NCBI RefSeq assembly: GCF_963662255.1
Contig: NC_085053.1
Location: 5,065,718 to 5,129,717 of the forward strand
From: Cinclus cinclus
Lineage: Eukaryota; Chordata; Aves; Passeriformes; Cinclidae
DNA: 64,000 nucleotides
Reading direction: 5' to 3'
Below, piece by piece: positions 48,997 to 60,900 of this stretch. The notes under the pieces were generated by a model. The model was not told the origin of the DNA, did no database searches, and saw only the letters and a program-made list of their open reading frames with translations. The position numbers and the translations under genes were made by a program. Positions within the stretch are counted from its first letter, which is position 1. Every line of letters begins with the position of its first letter.

Positions 48997-51900
48997 ATGG
49001 GTAGAACTTACCTTGTTGAGGAAGGTATTGGGCAGTACCTGACAGAGCTCAGCACAAAGGTGAAGCCATATGTTACTGGCCTGTTGATAGGGCAGGTAAG
49101 TGTGGAATTGTCCTTCCATTCATTCCTGTGGATTGGGAAAACCCCTGTTCACTAGTCTCAAGGTGTCTTTGCCTCTGTTGATGTTTTGGCAAGTGTTCCC
49201 CACAACGGGACTATGTAATTCGGGCTGTGCGAACCCCTCCCAAGGAGCAGCAGCAGGAGGAGAGTGTGGGCCCTCCCAAGCTGGCATCCCTGGATGAGGA
49301 GTGGATCACCACACACGCCAGTCAGGTGAGAACTCACCCTGGGAGGTGACAAAGGGGTCGTTGGAATAGGAGGGAAAAAAGATGGACACAAAAGATCTCA
49401 GCACTTGTGTCATCTTAAGCCCCTTTCTTAAAGTGATACAGCCTTCCTAACCACGCTGGGCAGAGATGTTTTAAACCAGAAGTACCCTTATAGTTTGCAG
49501 GTTTTTTGATGAAAGGACACTTGAAGTTACTGAAGGGAGAACACTTGCAGGATGCGTTCCTGCATGGAGAGGGAAAACCAGTCTCCCTTAGTTCACTTCT
49601 GCTCTTGGTGCAGACTTGTCTCACCAGTGGTTTTTGATATCTCGAGTTACATGTTCTCTAGATTGCCAATCCTATTAATAAATGTTCATTTTCAAGGTGT
49701 CCAGAATGCTCCCTGGAGGGTTGCTGGTTCTTGGTGTGTTTATGATTGCAACTCCAGAGCTGGCAAAAGATGGTCAGAATGCTTTGCGCAAGGTAAGCGG
49801 AGTTCCTGCTCGAAGGACACCAGCACCTTTAGCTGTGTGTGTGAGCAATTTTCTGTTACTGACTTGACTAAATTACAGTTCTTTTGTTGTGTTATTTCAC
49901 AAGTGTTGTGCTTTGATGTGTGGGTTTGAGACTGGACCCTCAGAAATCCCTGTCCTGTGGGACACTATTTGTTAACCTCCTGTTTGTTACTGCAATAGTA
50001 AATCTGAATTTCTATTTACTGTGTTCATCTGTATTTACTCAGAATGTGGCTTCTGAATTCTGGCTTAGAGAAAACATCCTCAAGGTTTATATTAAGATAT
50101 ATCCTTGTGACACGTGTGCTAGTGATGTTAACATGTTAGCTTTCCTTGTCTGAATGAATCACTGCGTTTAGAGGTGTTTACAGTAGTGAAAAATCGATAA
50201 TTCTGGTTCCTTTAAGAGAAAGATCTTGTCTAGAATGTGTGCACTTGATTTAGGGGTGTGGAATTAAATTGTAAACATACTCAGAACTATGTGATAGACT
50301 AAAAATGCATTTTTGATACAGTATTAGGGTATCTACTTCCATATTTGATTTCTTTTCTGGAACTGTATGTTCATTTTATCATTTTTCTAACATAATCATG
50401 GTGAGTGTTTTAACCATGAGCAGGTTTGTCAGTCTGAGATCCAAGAGTCAGTTTTGGCAGTTCAGTGTAATTGCATCTCAGTTGTGCCTAATAAAACTGG
50501 TAGCTGCCTAAAAGGTCAGCTGTGTCCAGATGATCAGTGATTGCTGAATTAAAAATTGGGGGGGATTTGTTTTTATCATTAGTAGCTATTTTGAACAGCC
50601 TTCCTGACCTAGCTGATAAGTACAAACTGTAACATGTCTGTAAGGGCAGAAGCATACAGGCTGGACACGTGAATGTGTATACTTGCTTTGGTTTATAAGG
50701 GAGCTAAATTAAGAGTTCACAAGCCTCTTTCAGTTTGGGGGAAAGTGCTTCTGAATCCCTGCAGAATGTTCTTTTAACATGACATTTTGGTGACATGTAA
50801 GCTGTGTTTCCTGCTTATGCATAATTTGATATTGCTTGGACTTACTTAAAATTTTAGTACAAGACTGTTTTCCAGGAATTACAGTGTATATTTCTTCAAT
50901 ATATTTTTGGTCTTCAGCTAATATTCTCAGTGGAAAAGTCCTTGAGTAAAAGAAGGCTCTGGAAACCTGATGAGGAGGAGGTCTCAGACAGAGCAGCACT
51001 TCAAATCTGTTCTGCTACAAAAAAGTATCCTTTATGAGCAAGGTTTATGGATTGAGGCTTCTACCCCAACCTCTTTTATCCAGTTACTGCTGAATAAATA
51101 AGAATTAGGGGTGAGGAGGCTGTGTAAGTTTAGCTAGACATGTATAAGTTGAAATAATGAAGGTTTCTGATTAGCCATGGTTAAGACTATTGACCCTCTT
51201 GTCCTTGCAAAATTTCCACCTTTTCTTATGGGGTCTGTGTGTGTGATAGCATCAAGTTACACCTTTCCCAGTCAGTCTCGACTTTCATAAACTGAAAAAC
51301 ACTACCTAAATTACTCTTTGGCATCTGAATTTGCAGTTGCCAGTGGTGCTTGCATGGAACCCCACAGCAGGCCTGTGGGATCAATACTAGAGCCGCAGCA
51401 GAATGCAGGAGCTGTTGTGTCTTGGTTTGAAAGATGGGTGTCTGCTAGAGAAGTCAGGAGCCTCCCTTGGAATGGAGAATGTAAACACCCTCCCTTTGAA
51501 TTATTGGCATTTTGAAATTAAGGAACTCTCAGGCAAAGATACAAGGAAAGGAATACCAGTACTTTACTAGTATGTATAACAAGGCAAACAAACCACAGCA
51601 ATGGCATTAAGAACAAACAGAAGCTGGGACCCCGTGACAGCCTTCTCAGCCAAGATGGGAAAGGAGGGAGGGGGAGGCTTTGCTCCACAAACCCTGGGAC
51701 AGTCGATCCCAGTGCCCCAGCAGGAGCCCGAGGAGCACTGAGCTGAGACAGCAGGAACGAGCCAAAGAACCCGGGCTGGTGGACGAGGTGTATCAGAAGC
51801 TCGGCGGCTGTAGCTGGAACTGCGGGAAGTGCCAGCAGTTCGGGAGGTGCGGGGCTGCAGCGCGGAGAAACCCGGAGCAGCGGCGGGGACGGGCAGCGGC

Positions 51901-54900
51901 AGCCCCGTCCGAGCAGGGCAGGGAGAGGCAGGCTCGGGATTCCCGGGAACACCAGCGCATGGGGATAGTCCCTCTGCTAGTGAGGCAGGTGATCATCAGG
52001 TCTCGCTTCAGTGGCTGCTCTCACCAGCAGAGGCTCACCCCACGGAAGGAGGAGGAGGAGGAGAAGCAGCAGCAGCAGCCCCGGTTTATGGGAATTCCTT
52101 TCCCCAAGCAGCAGCAGCTCCCCAGCGTTTCCTCTGAAGCCGCAGAGCCAGCAAGCCCGCAGCTGTCCCCTGCCCTCCTTTCACCTGGGCCCAGCCAACC
52201 CTTCCTTTTCTCAATACCCATAAGTACCAGCAGTCAGCATTTCCCAGCAACTCGTGGGAAAAATTTTATAGGCAAGAAGGAACAAAAGAAAAGAAACCTA
52301 ACCCCCAATATGTTGGTAACACCAGGAGAGAAAGCAAGGATTTTTCTGTAAGAGGAGAGGGAGATGAGGACAAATTACAAATTGGTGTCTTGGTGCTTCT
52401 CCTGTCAGTACATATTGATCTTAATTTGTTTGTAAGAGCTGGGCACAGCATCACTGTGGTAGTTGGAGATTATGGGCGAATGTTTTCCCATTTTTTACAC
52501 TGATGAAAGGTGAGGACTTGCTCCAGAGCATAAATTAGCTCGATAAGGAAGTTTAGTAGAGGACTAAGTTAACTGTGAATTGTTCTTAGTTGTTCCCTTG
52601 CTTTTCACTGGATCTTTTTCTTTAAGTAGCACAGAGTAGTTTGCCGAACCTATGATGTGCAGGACCCAAAGGTAAGCTCTTCCTGCTGTGTCACATGCAG
52701 CTTTTAATGCATGGCAAATAATGCTAAAACCCAAAAAAATCCTCAGTATAGTGCTTCGGATAGATGCTTTATGGCTTTTCATAGATGCTTTATGGCTTTT
52801 CTTTTCTGCTCTCAGAGCTCAGCTAAACCAGCAGACTGGAAATACCAGAGTGCTCTGACTGCTTCCTGGGTAGCTTTGAGCTGCACTGTAAATGTGAACA
52901 TCCACATTCCACTTCTTGCTACTTCCCCCAACCATGACCTGGAGAAGAATACCAAGGTAACTCACTGCCTGCACCAGTAACCACACTCATTTTTCTGATG
53001 AAAATTAAATGAGAGAGAAAGAGTTGAACAGTGCAGGAGAGGAGTAGGACTAATCAGTTGAGAGTATTTAGCAATTTTTCCTCTTTTAAGTGTAACTCTT
53101 CTGCTGTGCTCAGTGAGAAGTTTCCTTTGTTCAAATGTACATAGTAATTGTCATGAGTATCCCAGGTAACATCTCTGGTGCTTCACCTGGTGAAAGGTTC
53201 CACCCAATTCGTGCAGGGCTATGAGGTGCTTTTGCTGTGAGTTGACTTTTAGTGAACTGCAACCTTCTCTACAACCCCCAAATCCCTGGGGTTGCACTTC
53301 AATATTTTGCAGTGCTTGTTCTTTAATTTCTTCTGAGGTTTACCTTTGGAAAAACATAGGTTTTTCAGAGACTTTGAAACCCTCTGAGTAACTGTTAAAA
53401 CATACACTTCTATAAATTTCAGCATGGTACTGTCCAGCCCTTCAGTGAAATTCTTTCCTTTTTCTTGTGATGTTTTGTTTTGTTTTGTTTTCACTTACTT
53501 TAAAGAATGGGTTAAACCGATGGTCAAAACAGATCGAAGACAGTGTTTTTCTGATCAATGGCCAAATTAAAGATGAGGATACAGATCTGCTGGAAGGACA
53601 GGTGAGTACCAAACAAGGAGGACTTGAGCTGTAATGGATGTATGGTTGGAGCCTCTGTGTGATAAAGCATTGACTGAGACATCTCCTGTGCAGTATTTGT
53701 TGATCTAATTGTCTGTTCCAGTAACCAATACACAGAACTGCTCCTGTTCTCAGCTCCATTCCTGCACATTGCCTCTTCCTCCTCGAGCAGTGTGAATGCA
53801 GTAATAATGTGTGAAGTGACTGAAATGTTCCTATTAAAGAGCAGGGAGTTCGGTGTGAATGTGGGTGATGACATTTCAAAGACCTACATCTGTCACCTCG
53901 TTAGCTGATGCATTCATCTCTCCTTTTAGTTTTGTAGTTCTATTGTGGTTGGTTTCTAAGTGCTATTTTTCTCTCTCGAAGGCTATAAACTAGGGAACAT
54001 GCTATGCCATAGTGAGAGGAGACTGCTTCAGGGACTTTTTTTTCCTGTTTCATGACACCAAGAATTTTTTTCCCCCTCAGAAAAAGTTCAGAGGAACTAC
54101 TCAGCCCAGCACTCAGTTTTCTGATATCAAGGTTCTGACACAGCTGGTAAGTTTTTAGTGGTTTGCAAATTATCAGCTTACCTTTAAATTATAAAGTAAA
54201 GCAAAAAAATAAAATAAGAAGGTTCTGAATTACTGTCTAGAAATCTTGTTCACTTTTTCATAAGACTTTTTTTCTGACCTGGGTATTAAATGTGAAACTG
54301 ATTGTCAACAGATCTCCTTATTTTGTGCTTTTAGAAATTCTTGTGGTGTGATAAACATGTTGTCCATGAATTGCATAGTATAACTGAAAGACTAGAAAAC
54401 AGGTTATGGAAAAGATGTCCTGTGTTTTATTCCTGTGGTAGTAGGATACTTGTATGAACCCGTGTACATTGATTTCAAGTGACTTTGCATCTGAAGTTCG
54501 TAGTCACCCCCACATTCCATTCCATAGCTTGCCCTGGCTAGCTTGGACATTCACTTGGATGCTTTTGTCAGAAGCTCAGCTGCCAGCTCTGGATTAAGGT
54601 ACAGATCCCGTGAGCTGAATCATCATCTGGAACTGCTGGATCTCTGTCAGGAGTTTCTTCCCTATGAGAGTTGTGAAGAACTGTGTATCTGGTGCCCCAG
54701 TGTAGGTCCTGAAGTCCAAATGTGTCCAGGCATTGTTTCATAGCCTTCTGCATTTTGTCAGGTGGTTCTTGGATTCTCGAAAGTTACGTTCAGCAAAACT
54801 AGAAGTGTTTCCAATGCCATTTTAAAGACTCCATGAGTATCTCAGCTTCTTTTGTTGCTACTGTCTATTGTATTAAACTTAGTGGCTTCAGGGAGAGGAA

Positions 54901-57900
54901 AACTTTTTTTTTTGGCAGGAATGGTTTTTGTAGTTGGTGTGGAAGTCGTGCATCCCAGTGTTTCCAGATGTTGTCCTGGAATGCTTCATGCTCACGCTCG
55001 TTGTGGTGATTAGGGAGAGCATTTCTAGGCAACAGTTTGATGCAGCTCTCAGTGTGACCATGTGTATAGTTTGGTACTGAGTGATGGAATGACTCTCAGC
55101 ACACCCTGGGTTACACTGATTATGGCAAACATGAAAACTTCATTGTTTAAAGTCTGAAAAAGATTTGTAGTTGCAATACTGTTATTTGCCACGAGCCTGG
55201 AAAGTTTTAAAATCTCATAGACACAAGTGTTTGAAACACCAGGAGAGAGAAACACATTTTCCATAGTAGGAAAGAGATTTCCAGTCTTACCTAATCAAAT
55301 AAATAACTAAAAGAAAATACGTGATGAGGGAAACAGGTTGTGTGTGAACACCTCCTCTCGGTTTGCTGGTTCTGGTTTTAGTGACTGCTGCAAGTGCCTG
55401 TGCCTGGCATAAAAGTGGATGTGTTTGTTCTTCAGTGCCAGGGCACGAGCGCCAGGTCCACGGCAACAGTGCAAGTGTGCAGTGGCTCCATAAACCTCCG
55501 GGGAGCTGTGAAATGCAGGGCCTACATCCACAGCAACAAGCCCAAGGTTAAAGAAGCCATTCAGGTACTGAGCAGGGTCTTAGTCCATCAAAAACAATCT
55601 TCTGAAATACGTGGGACTTGGCATACTGGGTTTTCTTTGCCAGAATGGTTTAAACTGGGGTCACAAATGTTGGAAGTGGGATTATTTTAGAAACCATCCA
55701 TGTGGGGTTAGTTAGTTTTTCTCTTCTAGAGGATATGTGTGCTGTGGGTAAGGTTGGGCTCTGGGGAGTATTTACACAAATTGTTCAAGGGATTAGGCTT
55801 TGAAGAATTCTCTTTAAAAAAAGTTGCAGACTACATATTATTATATACATAATACGTATAATATAAATATGCTATTTTATTTGTAGAGATGAAGTTCAGA
55901 TCTGCTTGCTCAGTAATTTATTTTTTTCCCTCACTGAGTCAATGCCTCGTGATTATTTTTGTTTACTGATAAATATCTAGAGGTTTTCAGTTCTTATCTT
56001 AACAATCCTCAGACTTTCCTCAGCTTTTCATTTATGTTTTGTGGTTTTCGCTCTTGATACCAATTCTTTTGGTGTTAGCTTCTCTTTATTAATTAATTAT
56101 TATTTATTAGTTTGAAAATTCACACTGGTTTTATTTTTCTGGGGAAAAAAACTATTCTTTCATCGTGGATTTAATGTATGGGGCTTCTTTGATTATTTCT
56201 TCCTGGTTAAAAGCTTTGCAAATAGCTTTGATATTCCTGATGGTTTTACTGTGTCCTTGCAGGCTTTGAAAAGAGACATAATAAATACGTTGAGTGATCG
56301 GTGTGAAATACTGTTTGAAGATCTGATTTTAAATGAAGGACCTCAGAAAAAAAGTAAGAAATAAACAAAAAACCCCAACCAAACAACAAAAAAACCCACA
56401 ACCCACCAGCTTTTATTTGCAGTGAATTTTGTTTGTTGTAGAAAATTTTGTTATAGTGAAGTTTCAGTATGGTTAGAGCAGAATAAAAAGTAAAAGGTAT
56501 AATTGCTACTTGTCAGCCTTGACTTTTTCTTAATTCTGAAATTTTTTTGGTTAAGTTTGTGTCCTTTGGCATCGCAGCTTTTGTACCATGTTTGTGTTCA
56601 GTTCCTGTGACCACAAAATGCAATCCCAGCTTCTTCCTGACTCATTGGAAATGTTGTGATTTTTAAAACTTCTGTAGTTGAAACTCTTGTCTCTGAAGTT
56701 CCAACTGTACCTTGAACACTTTAAATTTTTGTTTCTATTTTCATTCTTTAAATCCATGTATGCTGTTCCTATTAATATTGAAGTGTATTAAAACTTGATA
56801 GATACCAGATCTCTGAGCTCATGCCGGGACTCTTTACACTCCTTTAAGTCAGTGCAGTGGTGTCCTTGTCTTGTTGTTGTGTTTACACCAAAGAAGAGTT
56901 AATTGACAAATCAATGGGAGTATCTTGGGCAGAGAGAGCCTTTTCCATTGCCCGTAGTTCTCAGTGAACTCTCTAGGTGGCACCCGAGCTTTGTGGCTCT
57001 GAGTGTGGCAGCTCTGCAATCCTTTGTGCTGGTGAAATCCTGCTCCTTTGGGAGCTCTTACCTGCAGGTTCTCCCAGATCCGTCCTGCAAGTCATTCCAA
57101 ACAGGACAAAAGCTCTGCTTTGCGTTTATGGTCTGTTTTGGAGCTGCCCTGGGTATTTCTGGAGAGACTAATATTGTAAGAACATAAATCCATATAATAG
57201 CAGCCAACTAAACCAGGTATGCCTGAGAGCAGGGTTTCTACACAGAGACCTTGAGGTCTTCTTTTGCAATGACTTTATCTTATGCTCAGAGATTATGGAG
57301 GAATCTTATCATAATTGTCAAGGCTTTTATTGGGATGGTATTTCTGCCTCTTTTCCTTTTAGATTCTGGGAGGGAATATCATGTCTTGCCTCAGAGACTG
57401 TTTGTTCCAGTTCCTGGATCTATTGTGATGCTCTGTGATTATAAGTTTGGTGATGAGGCTGCTGGAGAAATCCAGGAACGTTTTGTGGAGATGTTGGATC
57501 AGCCTGTGCAAGCTGAAGATATGCACATAGCTGAGGACATTAGCACAGGTAAATATCTGAGAACCAGGGCAAGCTGGGTCAGGGGCTAGGAAAATGCTGG
57601 CTAATGACATAGACCAGTTTTATCCAGATATGAATATGCCTAAAGTCAACTTACTTCATATGCAACTCTAAGGATTTATAACAATTCATTACAGCTTAAA
57701 TACATTGTGGAAAATGGCATTGTGTTTCTTGAAACAGGCTTCTCTTTTTCCCCTCAAATATTTTGTTTTTTCAGTGTGGCCATGGCTGCAGCCCGGGGGC
57801 TGCTGTAGAAACATGAAGAGTTGGTTAACTGAGGTTTGCATGTGCCACTCTGCTCATGAATTAGAGGGGATCCTTTATTGACAAATAAACTCTTAAAAAA

Positions 57901-60900
57901 CACCCTCTAGGGCTTTATTTTTTTATATGAATATTTATATTTACACTTTCAGTAGTTAATCTTTTTAGTGCTAAGTAGTTTCGAGACAAGTTAGAATAAG
58001 TTGAGTGATTTAGTCAAATCTACTGTTTTTTCACTATGGAATTAACACACTTTAAAAATTCTTCAAGCAAAACATTAATATAGTCTAATCTGTCTTTCAG
58101 GAAGTTTTCATGCTAAACCTGATGTTTTAAAAAACACCAAATCCCTTTCTTTATTTTGAGTGTTTTAATTTATGTACCAAATGCAGTACCCAAACCTGAA
58201 GATTTGTGGTTCACCCAGAATGGAAACAAAATTGAGAGCACTTTTCATTTTTTACTGAATGTCTTACAAGTTTATTGTCTGATTATGAGACTGCTATATT
58301 TCCTTTAATACAGATATTTTGCCATAATCCAGTTACTGGATTCTTCTTTCCCTTGCAATGTTGATTTCAATGCAGAATTCAAATATGATATTGAAATGCA
58401 CCTAAAACATTTCCTGTGGCCTTTTGGAAGGAATTTTACTCCCCTTTCCCCACCCCCTCCCCCCCCCCCCCCCCCCCCATCAACATGGGTATGAGCTGCA
58501 GGTTCCAGTTTTAGAATTTAAATAAGTAAAAAATCCAACACTAATTCTCACATAAGAACTATGAACACTTTTTGATGTTGGTATTTAGGGACAAAAATTG
58601 GGCAATATAACCAAAGTGCAGGGTGAACTGAGAGTATTGATATTCTCTTTGACTTACATGTTAACTTGGAGGGAGTTACAAGTTGGAGTTGCCTAATTTC
58701 AGAGCTAACCATAAATTCTTGTCTTTCTAAATGAATCAGCTCCCCTTAGGCTTTAATTAGACCTGTTAGCTGTGAACTGACTCATCCTTTTGAGGAGTAA
58801 GAGGTGTACAGGAACCTCAAGGAAAACAGGAAAGCCAATAAAAATCTCTGGCATTATTAGAGTAACTTTAATACTCTTGAAACTAATTACTACTGAGCTT
58901 TAAGGAATCAGTGTAGCTTAGAAAAGCAAATGAGTATTGTTGTAGCAGTGGAGAGAGGTGTGGGAGGAGAGAGGTGATGATTCAGTTCAGCTTTATTGCT
59001 AATGTAAGGCTGCATGAGCTGCAGGTAGGAAGGAAACACCTTTCTACTCACAGCAGGGCATCCCAATGATTAAAGCCAACAATAGGTGTGAAGTGATGGC
59101 CACAAAAGGAGCCTGGGTGTCCTTGTAGTCTGCTGCTTATAGAGCTAACTGGGGGGGATTTATATTCCTTTTTTTTTTAAAGAAAAGCAAATTAAAATAG
59201 GTGTGTATTTTCTTTTAAAAAAACGCCAAACCCACAAATTAAAATAAGTGCATAGAAGAAGAGAGGAAAAAAACATGCAAGGGGATTTTGGGAAAGCCTG
59301 GCCTTGTCCTGGTGACCACCATAAAGTTTGTTCATGGAATGGACTCTGTTAATAGCAGTGATATCAGTGATGCTGTCAGCACAGCACTGTTCATTCTGAT
59401 AATTAATGTTGAGGCATCAGTCGCTTGTGGTTTATTAAAAGTTATTTATACACTTTTATTAGACAGGAAGGTAATTTTAGAAAGAGTCCTGTTAAATGCA
59501 TACAAAGTATTCTGCATTCTGAAAGCAAACCCCCATTAATGATAGGATTTGATTTTTATTGTTTTGGTATGAAATGTCTAAGTATTGCTGTGAACATGTT
59601 TTTTGTGCTGTAATGAGAGTTTGTTGTTTCTCTTGTGCAAAGACTTTTCCAGTACATTATTTTGACTTGTGAAGCATCTGTTGTTTCTCAAAGCTTAGCT
59701 CTAACTTTGTTAATAATAGTCAATATTTAGTAATTGGTTTGTGTGGAATTTTGTCATCAGCCTTTCTGTTTGTGTCACAGTTCCTGTGGTCTGAGGCACC
59801 TATCTCGAATTAACTGGAAATGCTGTTCATACTGAGGTTCTTGGGAAACTGATAAAAATAATTTTTTGCTGATAAAAGTAATTCTCTAAAATTCAAGAAC
59901 ACAAGAAGCATTTGAAATAATTTGGGGGTTTGTTGCACTTTAAAATTCACACTTTAGAAAAAGAGGATCTAATCAGTATAGGCAAAAGATTTATTTTTTA
60001 AGCAGCTTTTAGTCAAAACATGAATTTTTGAGGTCAGCTTTGTGTGTTTACTGAACTTGGGCTCTCCTGCTGTCTCCTGTAGTTTGTCTCTTGACTCCTA
60101 CAGTTCTTCAGTGGGGACACCACTGGGTCATGCTTTAAAATTGGTATGTGGAAAACAGAAAGTAAACCCCGAGGTATTTATAAATGAAAGCCTTAAATAG
60201 CTCTAACACTGTAATTTCAAGGTATTTAGTGCTCTAATACAGGCCACTGAAAGCTCTGCATTTCTGATTGGCTTTACTATATCCCTGCTCCTCGTTGGTG
60301 CAGGGGATGGGCTGTTAAATACCCTGAGTGGATAGACAGAAATAAGACTTCAGCAGTGGTAATCACTTCCCCATCTTGGTTAGGAGACTGAAGAATTAAG
60401 GATTCATCTAAGTGGTGCTAGAAAACATCTGCTATGAAAACCCTTTTGTGTGATTTTGCTGCCCCACGTGCAAATCTTCCAGAATGTGACAGCATAAAAA
60501 TCTGTGGTAACTAAATAGCTCAAGGGTGGTTCTTTTTGCTTTTTCCCTTTGTCTTTTTTTTTTTTCCCCTCTGAGCAGGTGAGGAATGTACAGCTGCTGT
60601 GATGTGCAGCTTCCAAAGGTCCCCTCAGCAAAGGGAGATGCAAAGAAACCTCAAGTTAGAGGGCACAGGCAGTCCTACCTGCTCATCACATATACAGCAG
60701 AAAGGAGCTTGCTGGAGCTAGACTTCAGAGGTGGCCAAAGAAATGCAGTCATATTTTCCCTAAGTGGGATGTTTTACAGAATTCAAAACTCTGTGCTAGT
60801 TAAGATACTTACTGAAAAGCCTGTATTGCAACAATTAATAATGCCTTTACTCTAGGTGAAGATTTCTGCTCAAATTTTAGGCAGCTGAGGGCGTGTTTTC

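Noticed and set aside
51680..52351. 223-codon plus-strand open frame in ODR4 intron 4
   Set aside because: It falls in the GC-rich core of the LTR-like element, where stops are rare by composition; there are no recognisable retroviral or host motifs.
53857..53915. Possible intronic box C/D snoRNA in ODR4 (GTGATGA ... CTGA with a 5-bp terminal stem)
   Set aside because: Only 44 nt separate the box ends, shorter than normal C/D RNAs, and no internal C'/D' pair or clear guide is seen; chance is likely.
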